NCBI GenBank assembly: GCA_950295325.1
Contig: OX485807.1
Span: 18,571,666 to 18,635,665 of the forward strand
DNA from: Polytrichum commune
Taxonomy: Eukaryota > Streptophyta > Polytrichopsida > Polytrichales > Polytrichaceae
Direction of reading: 5' to 3'
Length of the DNA: 64,000 nucleotides
The stretch's first letter is position 1. The number at the start of each line of letters is the position of its first letter. This document shows positions 13,192-25,751 of the stretch, piece by piece. The position numbers and the translations under genes were made by a program. Below the pieces are notes generated by a model. That model did no database searches, was not told the origin of the DNA, and was given only the letters and a program-made list of their open reading frames with translations.

Positions 13192-16100
13192 CATGCTAAA
13201 AATATTCAAGCAAGCATACTTGCTGAACTCAAGTTCTATGCAAACCAGCAAAGTGAGCTGTGTGGGTTATGCAACTTGTGAGGAGGGCCCATATCCTTAA
13301 GTGATGAGGTAGCAGATGATGATCATTGGGTTTTTTTAATGCAGTCATCAGGATTGAAGAATTTGTGTACTTCGCCTCTGGTTCAATGTCAACAACCTTG
13401 GACAACGGCAGTTCCATCTTTTCTGGTCACACTTTTTGTGAACATGAGAACTCGTATCAAATGTTTAACATAACAACTCTTGTCAGCACTCACAGGGTGG
13501 AGATTTTTTATTTATTTTTGGTATAGAATAATCAAATTTGTGGTTGAAAACGTGATGGCCAAAGCTTGCACTTCCCACAGATGCACGATCTCCAGCTTCC
13601 ACACGGGAAATAGCTCCCCACTTCTCATGGACAAGTGAGTGACTTTTGCAACCATTCCATAGGTTGGTTCAAAGGATAGCTTTTTGGAGAAATGTGAAGG
13701 CTGTGGAAGTGATTATCTTGCTCAATACCCTTGTGGAAAGTGGTCATGACATTGTGGTGTCAAGGAACTGAACAATGTCTGGTTTTTCTGGAGGAAGACA
13801 ATTATGTTTTGGAGATGAGATGGTTCTAGTAGTGGGCGAGTGAGTGAACTACTAGGGTAAATGTGCCTTAAGTTGGTGTTCGAGCTTAAACAGACACCTA
13901 CCTTGACAAGATATCCGTTCAAATTACACTACGGTAGATGATGCTTAAACAAGCACGTAAAGCAATTTGGCCTATTTTTGTGGTCCATTTAGTTTAGTGG
14001 TATGCATGATTGGTTTAGTGAATTGGCTTAGACAAAGTAGAAACAAAATAAAAATAGATAGGGTAGACCCACTCTTTTTCTACTACAAACAGCTTCCAAA
14101 CTCATCTTGCCACTTGCCCAAAATCAATGTTTTTTTGTCTCAAACCAATCCTACTTTCATCTAAAATTGCCCCCACCTTTTGCCCAAAACGCCAGTGCAC
14201 TAAAACCAATAGTCCACCCAATAGAAAATTTGACCCATTGGAACTTTTGCACACATGGGATCCTAATAAAACAAAGAAGTAAACCAAGTCTAGCTATGTT
14301 CCAACGCTTGCTCAAATTCAATCCCACTTTTGGCACCACCCTATTGACAAGTGGGATGTATTTGCTTTGTTTCAAAAGAATCCCAATGTTGCATTCTTTT
14401 GAAACCACCCTATTTTTCACCCAAATTTGCCTCCGCTTTGTGTTGGAAACATTTGGATAGTTTAAGGTGTGCTCTCAATATGGGATTAGGAGGTGTGCAT
14501 AGGTGTTGGTTATAATAACCTCTACTTGAGGTATGTGTGATTTAGTGTGGCCCACACTATTCAACATTGGCCCATGTTGTTTATTATCTTGAAATCATTG
14601 GGTGTCAACCAAAGAAAGTGACACTTGGTGCTAAGGTACTGAGGCCTTAAAGTAACATCCTCCTTTTGTTGTCACCTATTTTTTATCCTTAAGTTGTCAA
14701 CAATTGAGTGCAACGGTGTCATCGAGTAAGTCATTGTTAGAAGTGATTGATCATATGCAACATTAAGTACAAAATAGCTCCACTTTGGCCATTATAGTAA
14801 TTGTGTAAGAAGGATGCAAAAATGCTTTTAGAAGAGCACTAACGTTGACCAATCACAATGGCTACTCGGGAATCTTTCCACTCAATGACGCGTTGTAAGA
14901 AGTGACCCACAAAAGGGGGACAACACCTTCATTTACTAGAGGATCCTCATCCGCAATAGGGTGATTTTGTGGTGATTCTCACCTAGCAAGCCAACAACAA
15001 TAGACCCCTCTAGTGGAGAATAAAAGGCTCTTTGCTAAAGACGACTTTGCGACATAACATTACTCATTGACATGAGCCTTCAAAATGTAACAGTGGGATG
15101 CTAGGAGCTCAGTCTGAATCTAAATCTCCTAGCACAATATTTCAAGAATCCTATTGTAATATTTTGAGGGCCCATAGAGTGAGAGCTAAACATTGAGTGA
15201 TATTATGGAATTTTGTTATGTTGCATATGAATTGACTATCTTTTACCTTTTTAAAACTTTGTATAGATTTGCTAATCTATGAAAAAAATTAAGACTTTTC
15301 CAAGCCATTTAACATGCATGAAATAGAACTTTTTTTTTAAACTGTTGCTTTTGAGCCTCAATACCTTACATGACAAAGCCATGAAGACCACTCTAATTAA
15401 TATGACAAACCAAATTTGATGCCACACAAAATTAGTGTTAACTGTAGTCTACACCTAATAGTTATTATCGATTATCAACTACTTATTGAGCAACAAAAGT
15501 CATGTATTGTACACCTTCCAAAATAGCACTCCTCAAACTTTGAATTATTAATCACTTATGAGAAGTGAGACACAATGTGTTTTATAGGAGTAAGAATTAT
15601 TGCATATGAGCGTACCTCTCATTCACCCAACATAAAAGCCTTGAAATAGTATGCAATCTGAAAGTTATTTCTTTTTTGTTTAAGAAACACCTTAATTGGT
15701 TTTAAGGACCCCGATTTAGTGTAGTGCAAGGCATTTGAGATGAATTGGCCACAAACCTTTAGAGGGTCAAGTTATTATGTTGGATGGCTAAGAGGTATGC
15801 TCATAAGCGATATTTCCCTCACTTTGTTCTAACAAGCACTTAGTCCCAATGTGCTAGAGGTGAGTGTTGAGTATGGTATCACTCTACTAGAGGGGTCTAT
15901 GGATATACTAAAAAATTGACATTATTTGTCATTGGTTCAGTGTCATGTGAGCTTCAAGATTGGACCACATGTTTTCATTTGGTATGTGTTATGCACCATG
16001 CAAGAACCTTAACCCCTCAACGTCTAAGAGGCCCCAACTGGGCCTCTTCAAGCGAAATATACCATGTTTGAGCTACATACTTTCATTTTCAGCTAATCAT

Positions 16101-19100
16101 GTCAAAAATGGCCCCATCTTAATCCAACTTATTCTTGAAGTGCATTATTTGAAAGAGCTGAACACTTTGATGTTATTGAAGATTTAAGTTTGAATACGCA
16201 ACACACAGATGCCCTTCGATGCAAATACATATGATACATTTTCATCATCCATGTCTAGTATGAGCATATGTTTATTTTCCCCTTGATATAAGAAAATGTA
16301 TATAATAAGGTTCTAACCACATGATAATATAAAATGTGAGTTTTGAACTTGGTGAAGCCCGTATAAAAATGTATATGACTATATGTTATCCTTTAAGGGC
16401 TTAAGAAACAATTTGACTCCGATGTTGCCATTGGCACGCATTATGGTGTTCCTTCATCTTTGATTGAATGTTATTTTACATGTAATCCCGAAACGCACTT
16501 TACAACTTCTACATGGGAGTTTTTTGGACATGATCCGAACATTCTCTTCAATCTTGATACATAAATTGCGAGTGCAAAATAAATAAATCAAGAGCTGCAA
16601 ATTGGAACCCCTTGGCATTGTTATGAGAAGAGTGGCCAATTAACAACCGGTATAGATGTGGTGCCTTCTCAAATCTCGGTTAACCCCTAATTTAGGACGA
16701 GGGGGCATAACGTGACTTGGCCTAATGGCTCCGCTCCCTTTGTTTAACTCCTAACTTTCTAAGCCTATAAAAGGGTTGTTTAGAGTGCATTTCACTCAAT
16801 GTTGGTTGTAGAATATTCATGGACAAGTTTATGAGGTTAAAGTGGGATTTATTTGTAGAGAAATTGGTCCATGAACTATTTTTAGAGATAAAACATGCAT
16901 GCAATATTCTATGGGTTCTCAAATTATAAAAATTGAAGGGAAAGGCTTATAAGAAGTTGTCATGATTTACTCCTCCTCCCCCCCCCCCCCCCAACCCACC
17001 AAAGATAAAGACCTTTGAACCATTGAATTCACATGGAAAGTGGGTGGAATGCTTGTGGAATCCACTAGGTGGGAGCAACTAAACAACTGAGCACCTTCAC
17101 AAATCCTTAGGTCAAAATGTGCAGACCGTAATGGACTAGCCACCTTGCAATCGGAGTATGTGAATTGTCCCACATTTCTTACTACATATATGTAAAGGAG
17201 TCCTTAAAATAAGAGCGTGGTTAGAAGTTTAATTGAACAATTGATGTGAGCAAGAAGGCCTTATTTACAACAACATAAAGAACGATAAGCCAAGATATAC
17301 ATCATTGGTGTTCAAGCAAAGTTTGTATTGGAGTGGCAACCATTGATTGGAATCAACACCTCACATGAGCTCCCAACACAACAAAAATATGACCACCACT
17401 TCCCATTTTTTTTTTTTTTTTCACGTTCTAACCATCTCCAAATTATGTGGGGTTAAGTGTCTATCAGTAGATATCCATGTTGACTTCATTCTTAGCATGC
17501 GGGTGAATTTTAGCTTGCAGATCAATGATGTAGATTAGTTAATGTAGGGCCAAAAACATCCATCAACCAAAAAAATAGTTGTTGGGAGTTAAAGAAAAGA
17601 GGAGAAGTTGGACGTAGGTGGATCCCCAACATGTAAGCATGATTCTCGAAATCTTACAACTACATGTAAAAAAAATTATACGAGACTTGCCTGGTAGGTA
17701 AGTAGTGGACGGAGGAGATCAGGGGAGGAGGGTTACATCGGTCAAATCCGATGGTCGAGAAAGCACAGGCAACGTGGCCTCACTAGAAGCCAAAAGTTGC
17801 TTTCATCGCCCATAGACTTCTTCTCGATAATATTATGTTTATTTATTAATTTGACGCTAGATTAGTCCACACAGAACATGCGACCTTGCAAAGTAGTGAT
17901 TCAAATCAATATTCCCATAGTGATGGGAACATGTCAGTTTAGGCAATGAACAACGCGCAGGCTAAGTATACCCGAAATGTAGGGGAACTCTAATAAAAAT
18001 TGCAATAATTCAAGAGATTCTCGAGCCTTTCGAGAATTGATACACAACCGAGTAATGTTTATGGGGTTCATATATGATTTCAAAGATATGCTATAAAGTT
18101 TGGCCAAGTGACCTAATTTGGAGCTGAACATGCTAAAGGTTTGTTGATAAGGGAGCTTTTTACACTACTTCTATATGGTTGGAGTCAAGACAACCATGCA
18201 TCATTCTCTAAAAATAAATTCAATAGCACTTTCTCAAAAATGATGAAGAATCTATATATCATCAAAATCAAAAGAAATGTGTTTTGATTGGTTGAAACCA
18301 TGGGATCTATCATATGGTGGAACATGACAAGAAACATGAAGTCAATAGCCTTATTACGTTTCTCAAATAATAAATTCTGCAACAAAAAAACAAAAAAATA
18401 AATTGATGTTTGAGCACTTCAAAACCCATAGAGGAAATGTTGGACATAATAAAATACTACAAACCAAATGTATCTTGAAACTTTAATAGCTATGAGTGAG
18501 TGGGGGAGAAAGGGGATTTTTAAATATAATAATAATAATAATAATGGACTTGTTCAATACCTTTGAAGTGGCTTCAAAAAACACATGCAACCCACTAAAC
18601 TGGGTGAATAACCTACACTAAATATTGTATTCAATGTCACTTACTATTTGGAGTTATATAATGTTATATATATATAATTTTATTGTGATTTTTTTACCAA
18701 GTACAGATCTTGATTCTCTATAATGTCCAAACAACTAATTTGACCTTTGTTGGCAAACAATTAGATATACAACATTGTGTAATTCTAAATAATAAATGAC
18801 ACTAAATTCAATATTTAGTGTAGTCCTTCAAGGGTTAATACACATGTGTCGTTGACAAATTAAGGTAGATGACCCATTCCCAACCACCACCCTATTTTTG
18901 TAGCTTAAGCCAACCTATTTCCGTGCAACACAATATTAATCTCTAATCATTGCTGACATGTAGTGGTCAAAACCCAACTTAACTAAATGTAAGTGGCTAA
19001 GTTGACAACTAGGTTTAGCTTGCAATCATATTTAGGTGCCACAATCATCGATTATGGGAATCAAGCACTCTCCATTTTATAAATGATCGGTGATTGGAAA

Positions 19101-19458
19101 GAGGGTAGCCTATATCGCAAGTCTAGACCAAAGAGAATATCCACTTAGAGAATTCAAAACAAGTTGGTTCTTATGAAAAAACATGAGAAAATTATGAATT
19201 TTTTCTTATGTCTATTTCCCTACACGAGTAATTCTCTTCTCTGATCATGCCTAAACCGTGTATATGCTAAATTGCTTAACTGATCGGATAAGGGTTAGCT
19301 ACCTTATATATATTGGCCACACCACCGGTTGCTATGAACTAACAAGTATCTTGAGAGTCATCTTTGCTTCTATTGCTTTCCCTTTCACCACAAATTATGA
19401 TTTTCTAGGCCTTCACCGGAGGCCCGCCAATAATTTACATTTTGGAGAGAGAGATTTT
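13192..19458. other. Intergenic, transposon-derived, no supportable gene
   Basis: Reading frames are short and have no recognisable motifs. Seen here: a D1 repeat copy at 16160-16400, a C tract at about 16979-16992, a (TAA)n run near 18527-18545, and fragments at 15600-15660 (direct) and 15710-15810 (inverted) of the ~340 bp repeat that becomes tandem at 19459. Confidence 0.55.
16160..16400 (+). repeat. Dispersed repeat, family D1, copy 2
   Basis: Matches 5400-5575 (same strand) and the reverse complement of 47350-47560. Its right part (GAACTTGGTGAAGCCCGTATAAA-like, split over two phrases) also resembles 39880-40000. Confidence 0.5.
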
Positions 19459-20275
19459 ATCGCATACTATGAGCGTAGCCCTCATCCATCCAACATGATA
19501 ACTTGACCTCCTATGTATAGGTTTGTGGTTGATTCATCTTAGATGACCTCAACTAGACTAATTTGGGGTCTTTAAAGGTAATTCCGATGTCACATTAGCT
19601 AGGATAAGTAACCTCAGGGCTGCATATTTCACTATTTCAGAGCTTATATATTGGATGAATGGGAGGTACGCTCATATACAATGATTCCCTCTCTCTCCCT
19701 TTGCTTTGCTCTCGTTTCAAATTTTGATATATTTGTTTGCCACTCTTTGTGAAGCTCCGCAACATATTACTATGTGTAATGACTGAATTGCTTGATGGAC
19801 ATAGAGAACTATCGCATACAAGCATACCTCTCATCCATCCAACATATTAACTTGATCCCCTATAGGTTTGTGGTTGATTCATCTCCGATGACTTTGACTA
19901 GACTAAGTCGGGGTCTTTAAAGCTAAATCTAGTGTCAAATTAACTGTAAAATAATAATCACCTGGATGCATTTTATTTCATGGCTTACATATTGGATGAA
20001 TGAGAGGTACACTCGTACACAATAATTCCCTCTCTCTTGCTCTCGTTTCAGACTCTAGTTGGTATGTTTGCTACTTTTTGTAAAGCTCCGCAACAAATTT
20101 CTCCGTGTAATGACTGAACATGCTTGAAGAGAGAGAGAGAAAATTATCATATATGAGGATACCTCTCATCCATCCAAAATAATAACTTGATCCCTTATAG
20201 GTGTGTGGCCGATTCGTCTCAAATGACTTGGACTACTATTTCGAGATCTTAAGAATTGATCCTTGTATTCCAATT

Positions 20276-20440
20276 GCTTCACACCATGGCCGTCCAAGTC
20301 AAGAGGCCGTGGGATAGAATGGCCAAACTTTGTTGAGGATCCAAAGAAATGGGTTGAAAATAGCCAATAAAAATACAAGAATTGGAGCCTTTGGCCAGGC
20401 ATAGTGTGAAGCCTCCAAAGCCCCAAGTCCAAAGTCCAAA

Positions 20441-20501
<61 letters not shown>

Positions 20502-20792
20502 AAAACAACCCCTCCAATCTAACGCCAAGAACTTGTCAGATTATGATATTTTTATGAAAAGGAAATTGATAGCCTCCCAACCATAGTTTGGGTTTTCATT
20601 CCTGTCCGACCCAAACTTTCTTCGAAGGTCCGTGACCTTGATCAAAAAGTAATGCGATGTAAGTGTTTTAGAGAGTGTCGGCCTCTGAACTTTGGCCTCT
20701 AGTGTGAAGGGTCAAGAGGCCAAATTCTTGATTTCTTGCAATCTGATTGGTGAAAATCGACGGCCTCTCGACCTTCGGCCATAGTGTGAAGC
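20276..20792 (+). mobile_element. MITE-like element, family M1, copy 1
   Basis: Ends are inverted: CTTCACACCATGGCCG on the left, and CTTCACACTATGGCCG read from the right, with AAGAGGCCGT/GAGAGGCCGT just inside. It contains a 56-nt AG microsatellite and no coding capacity. The right two thirds are repeated in reverse orientation at 51638-51985. The ends resemble hAT-like GGGCCRCTTCACAC termini. Target duplication is not clear. Confidence 0.7.
20443..20498. repeat. (AG)28 microsatellite
   Basis: Uninterrupted AG dinucleotide tract inside the M1 element. It creates spurious Ser-Leu reading frames on the minus strand. Confidence 0.98.
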
Positions 20793-21201
20793 GATCCTTC
20801 GATAAACTCAAAATGTTAACATCCAAGTTGCATACTATTTGAGGGCTTTTATATTGGATGAATCAGAGGCTCACTCGTATACGGTAATGCCCTCTCTCCT
20901 TCAATTTCTAACCGTTTCTATTCGGGGGCAGCGTTCAAAGAGCGTGGGATCGAAAGTGGGAACAAGCATGGGAACAAGGGGAACAGAAGGGGATGGTGGG
21001 GACCACATGAGCCAGGTTTATGAAATGAGCATCCAATGGGGGAGGCTTAAAAACAAAAGCAGAAAAAGGCACTGCAGTGGGCCTTCACAGACGACACGTG
21101 GCACTTCGTTGACCACAAACTACATAGTCCATGTCATCACTGACTTAGGGAATTCTCATTGGTCAATCATAATTTATGGGCTTTTTATTCTTATCATTTC
21201 A

Positions 21202-21643
21202 GGGCCACTTCGCACATGAGACTGAGAGCCCTTGACCATTACACTTCAAGCACTCTCATTGGTCGAAAAGGCGGGGCCAGTCCAAGTTCACTTCACACCA
21301 CGCTTGAGGGACCAACGGAGATCATGTCCACGGTCACTTGGATTATTTTCAAAAGCCACCTCTTGGAGGTAGGCCTAACACAAAAACCGGGAGACCGTGG
21401 CACTTTGAACACTCATAATCGTTGTTTTATTCTATTTTATCATGTGTGAGGACCTACATGAATAGAAATTATTTGAAATAGCATTTGGTTGAGGGTCCAG
21501 TCACACATGACTTCACACTATACTTGAGGGTTTGTGACCACACTACGTGATTTTGGAAGTGTCTTGGGGCAGCCTTTGGACATTGTCTTTTGGGCTCTCA
21601 CAATTTCATGGTCATGGCTCTTGGCTCGTGTGTGAAGTGGCCC
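21202..21643. mobile_element. Short TIR element, hAT-like ends
   Basis: Left end GGGCCACTTCGCACATGAG and right end (read inward) GGGCCACTTCACACACGAG form an inverted repeat that continues through GAGCC and TTGACCAT/CATGACCAT. It is 442 bp with no coding capacity. Flanking octamers TCATTTCA and TCAGTTCC agree at six of eight positions, which fits a decayed 8-bp hAT duplication but is not proof. Confidence 0.65.
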
Positions 21644-21953
21644 TCAGTTCCCTTTGTGAGTGTCATGATCCGAGGAACATTCTAACATATGTCATAAGAT
21701 AGCCTATTAAATGTGATACACATCACCATTGTGAAAATCCATACAAAGCATCACCAAGTTACAAGAGGATGTAAGGTAGACGTGGTTAACTCAATTATGT
21801 GTGTTAATCTGACACCTATTTTTGAGCGGTATGTGGTTAGGTGTGGCTCCAAGAACGGATATCAAAAGACATGTGTTGACAAGATACTGGACTACATGCC
21901 CAACTTATGATAACCATTCTACGCTCAATAATCAACATAATTGGGGGGACCTA

Positions 21954-22530
21954 GAGTAGAGCCACTTATTCCCAACCAAGACCCCATTGGGAACCTATAG
22001 GGTGCTATAATTTCAATCAAGTTGAGACTGATTTCAGTAATTTCTTTTCGTGTGTGGTTAAAATAAGGTTCCACATTTCACGGTTTTTGAGGGTTAGTTT
22101 CCATGTAGGCCAGTCGTCCACCAGATTCTAGTGGAAATGTAGATGCCGCCAAGTGGAACCATTAATTCCACTAGAATCTGGTGGGCGAAGCGGCCTACAC
22201 GGAAACTAACGCTAAGTCTCCAACTTCGGTTATGGTGTCACCAAGGAATCGATAGTGCCATGACACAAGTCCCCGGTTTTGAGTGCTAAAGTGAGGAGGA
22301 ATTCATCTCATAATGAGCAATTATGACAGACTCTAGACATTGGTACCGTGTTCAGGCCAACTTTTGGCTTCAAAAGTTCAAAGTAAAATCAATTGAAGGA
22401 ATCAAATTACCAAAAAAAATCAGTCCTCTTGACTTCTATCTTCCTACATGGGAAAAAAATTGCACCGCCTTATACTTCTCCACATTTGATACAAAATCTC
22501 TTAAGTGATCGGTTATGGGCGCCTCTACTC
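21954..22530. mobile_element. Nested TIR element in M2 copy 1
   Basis: GAGTAGAGCCAC at the left and GAGTAGAGGCGC read inward from the right are inverted, flanked by TA on both sides (21952-21953 and 22531-22532). Removing 577 bp plus one TA joins the two halves of M2 as in its other copies. This suggests a TA-inserting (mariner/Stowaway-like) non-autonomous element. Confidence 0.7.
22094..22209. repeat. Hairpin, ~42-nt arms
   Basis: Arms 22094-22135 and 22167-22209 are complementary except for a few positions (TTAGTTTCC, TGTAGGCC and CCACCAGATTCTAGTGGA are shared). It lies inside the nested element. A transcript could fold into a small-RNA-type stem, but no evidence of transcription is visible. 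Confidence 0.8.
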
Positions 22531-24147
22531 TACATGACCATTTAATGAGCACAAAATCTTCACTTTGAGAATCGATAAGACATTCATATGAGCTCCGAAA
22601 ATTATGAAAACAGTGGATGCGGCCTCAAAATGAGATTGGTGAACTATCTCATACTAAACGGGCACTAAACGCATGTTTCATATCCTAGAAGAGGTGGGCT
22701 AGTCGGAAAAAAAAAGGTGACCATTTAAGACCCATCTACTTTACTTATGCAATACGTGTTATACATGTTACACTAAAGTCCTCATGGAGTATGAGCTCGA
22801 GAATATGGGCAACACATATGTGTCTTACACCAGTTGGGACTTCTCGGCATGTGTCAGCCCAAGAAGCATCTCAGGTTACGTGCACCGTAGGAGGACTACA
22901 TTCAAGTTATCCTTTAAAAGGTAAGGGTAGAGGGTGAAACACAAGGGTAAAAAGGCCCTAGAGTTTCATAGAACATATATTCTTGTATAGCTTGCAGCCT
23001 CTCTTGACTTAGGACCTATAAATAAACATAAGGTCAAAGAGTTTTTCCCTTTTTAGCCGTGGTTTCAGTCCCAAGTTTGATCCTTTTTCGGGGGGGGGGG
23101 GGGGGGACATGTGAATTAGGGTTGGAGTTTTTGGGGAGCTGTCAGGTTGGTGAGTATAACATGTCTATATCTGGAGTAGTTGTTAAAGCTGGAGAGTTTT
23201 GGTTAGACACATCAAAGGCAAGGTGCAACTCCAAACACTAGGTGGTTGTTCCCGGCCTTTCAAAAAATTATCTATGATATTAAATATAACTTACTGTATG
23301 TAGTTATGTAATGTCACAGTAATAATTTAAAATTCATTATGTATAAATTTGACCACAATATCAGGAACACAAGGCTTGTTTTTCATTGTGATTGTGATTT
23401 TTGTATGGATTAAACAAAAAAACTACAAGTATTTGTAATTTAATTTGGACCAAAGGCAAGTTGCATGGATAAAGAGGCAGCATGTTCGCATAGGCAACAT
23501 TATTTCACATATCAATGTGTGTGTGTGTGTGTGTGTGTGTATTCATGATTTAGTGTGGTATCAGAATTAATGTGCCAGATTAATATTCAAACTTTGCAAA
23601 ACTCATGTGTTGGAGTCTTACTACATATGAAATACATAAATAAACTGTCACAATAAAAACTTATTTATTTTCTTACTTATGATAGTGTTTTCATGATACA
23701 TCATGTGGCCCACAATAATAAATATTCATGAGAAAAGGCGTTACTAGAATATTGATATGGCCCACTTTAATAAATTCAATGTGAATTGTTGTGGATCAAT
23801 GACCAAATAGTGTGGTCCCATTGCACCTTATGCAAAGGTAGACAAGCATATTGTTACGATCTCTACCATGAGGTGTGGCCTCTTCCGATGTCCAATAAAT
23901 TGTAGGGAGAAAGGACCATTCAATTACAAATCTTGCACGAATCCAATGTCATAAGAAGAAGGTTGAGTTTATAAGATGTCAATCTAGGATGGAATTCTCA
24001 AACAAGGATACATGCAATCTTTCTTCGAGTTGTTATATAGGTGTGCATCTCCTCAACACCCGCTCATTGCTAATCATTTTAACCCCAAATGTATGTTGCT
24101 CTGATAAGGCCCGTGTTTGAATAACCCTTGATGGCGTAAACATCCAT

Positions 24148-24234
24148 ACATAACATTATTTAGATCCATAATAGTGTTATGTGGAAGATTGTCAATCCCA
24201 CATAACACTGTTATGGATCTAAATAATGTTATGT
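24148..24234. mobile_element. Fold-back MITE, family M3, copy 1
   Basis: Arms 24148-24184 and 24198-24234 are 37 nt each with a single mismatch and a 13-nt loop. The arm begins ACATAACATTATTTAGATCC. The same terminal phrase bounds the element at 36518-36664. Confidence 0.8.
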
Positions 24235-25260
24235 AACCAAGTTTGGATTTGAGAAGATTGGGTCTTGGTGAAGAGAATGTATTTTGTGGCAAGTGGTTTC
24301 CCAAATGTAGCGATAGTTTGAAGTTGCCCATCACCTCCAAAAGCTCGATCATGAAATTCTCTAAGTAGTTACCATGTATACCTCCTAATATCCTCACATG
24401 TCAAGAGATATTTTGCAAATTTGATCAATTTAAGACCACATTACGCTTCGGGTTTTTCAGCAATGCATTGTATTTACTATTTCAACCAATCTTATCAAGT
24501 TTCTCATCAAAACAATGAGATTGTAATTGTGAAGAATTTTCGAGATCTTACTTCTAACATTATTTTGAAAGGACCTGAATTAGCAATCAAATAGAGGGTG
24601 CCTACAATCCATTGGAGGTCCTCGGAGGGTCCAAGAAACTTGGGGGTCCACAACCTCCCTTCATGGACCTTGCTTTCGGACGCGAGAATGGATCCAAGCT
24701 GGAAGATTGGTATCTCAAATTTGGAAACTTTCCTTGCCTTGGGACTGACGAGAGTTGTTAGAAAAGTGATCCCACGATAGCACCACTTCATTTTATTATT
24801 TCCTCATACCTTCAACCCAGACCTTGACGTAAACTCCTTGGGTCCAAAACTATGCTCATGACCAACACAATCACTCGATTTCGGAGTTTCTTCAGTCTCG
24901 GACCCTAGTGTAAACTCGCCCATCGGGGGCACTTTAGATGGGGGTTCCACAATCCAAGAACATAGGGACCAGTTTCAGCCAAATTGAACCCTTGCACCCC
25001 GAGTCCGGACCCTACCATGACCCCTACCTTCCAAAATGATCCTCCAAAAAAAACATGAGCTCTCCTTTGAGCTTCAATTTTAGGTTCGGACCGTTAGTGT
25101 TCCCCTCCAAAATAACGCTATGTAAAAGACACCTCACTTTGCTTCTTCTTGGTCTTGGAGCCTCATATAAAAGGTGTTTGGTCCAATTGACACGTATCAG
25201 CTAATAGAATTGCTCCATTTTGTTGGACCCTCCCCCTTGGACCCCATCTAAAGCGCCCCC

Positions 25261-25309
25261 TAGTGTAGTGTAGTGTAGGCCCTTAGTGTAGTGTAGTGTA
25301 GTGTAGTGT
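25261..25309. repeat. TAGTG short tandem repeat
   Basis: TAGTG pentamers occur in two runs separated by TAGGCCCT, about 440 bp before the phosphoribulokinase ATG. Confidence 0.85.
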
Positions 25310-25751
25310 GGATGCGGGTGAGTGTGGGCATTAAGCAAGTGAAGTGGCTCATCGGACGGTGACGGAGGAGGCCGATGGCGGTAAGAGAAGTGCGTCCGGA
25401 GATGTCTGGCGAGGAGTGGGGCGAGCTGGGGAGAAAATGGTGGCAGGAGGCGAGTGAGTAACTTTGGGAATTGGCGATGGCGATGGCGATGGTGCGAGGG
25501 GCGGGCATTACGGGGCGGGAGGGGGAGGAAGGAGGGAGCCACACAATGGAGGGGGGGAGCTTGCAGATAAGGGGAGTGGCGATGGAGGGCCATATCCGTC
25601 CCACCATGGCCGATCCCTGCCTGCGAGCGAGCGGCTCAGGATAAGGCCCTCCCTGCACTAGTCTAAGGCAGCCGCTGCTGCTACATACTCGCAAATCCCC
25701 CACTCCATTGCCGCTGCTGTTGCCATTCCCCACCAATTCATCGCACCAGCA

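Larger units (their letters stand above)
19459..20925 (+). repeat. ~340 bp tandem repeat, three units, third interrupted
   Basis: Units start near 19459, 19811 and 20147, each with ATCGCATA or a variant followed by CCTCTCATCCATCCAA, then GGTTTGTGGTTGATTCATCT and ATATTGGATGAATG. The third unit breaks off near 20255 and resumes near 20818 (TTATATTGGATGAAT at about 20850); the element at 20276-20792 sits in the gap. Confidence 0.7.
21772..22743 (+). mobile_element. MITE family M2, copy 1, split by a nested insertion
   Basis: Begins TAAGGTAGACGTGGTTA and ends CATCTACTTTA. The left part (to about 21950) and right part (from about 22531) align with the uninterrupted copies at 39381-39759 and 45364-45741 (phrases AAAAGACATGTGT, GACCATTTAATGAGCAC, AAGACCCATCTAC). 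Non-coding. Confidence 0.75.
22744..25751. other. Intergenic and phosphoribulokinase upstream region
   Basis: No gene was recognised up to about 25200. There is a G tract at about 23090-23106, a (GT)n run near 23519-23540 and the hairpin at 24148-24234. From 25250 the sequence becomes GC-rich and is probably leader or promoter of phosphoribulokinase. A TATAAAA-like string occurs near 25166 but lies ~590 bp before the ATG. Long minus-strand frames here are shadows of the GC-rich plus strand. Confidence 0.5.

Noticed and set aside
14107-14460. Overlapping plus and minus frames of ~90-117 codons
   Set aside because: No motif, no splice context, simple T/C-rich composition; probably chance.
20166-20528. 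Ser-Leu repeat proteins on the minus strand
   Set aside because: Produced in all three frames by the AG microsatellite.
22094-22209. A genuine microRNA gene
   Set aside because: The stem is part of a TIR element; without small-RNA data a transposon hairpin is the simpler reading.
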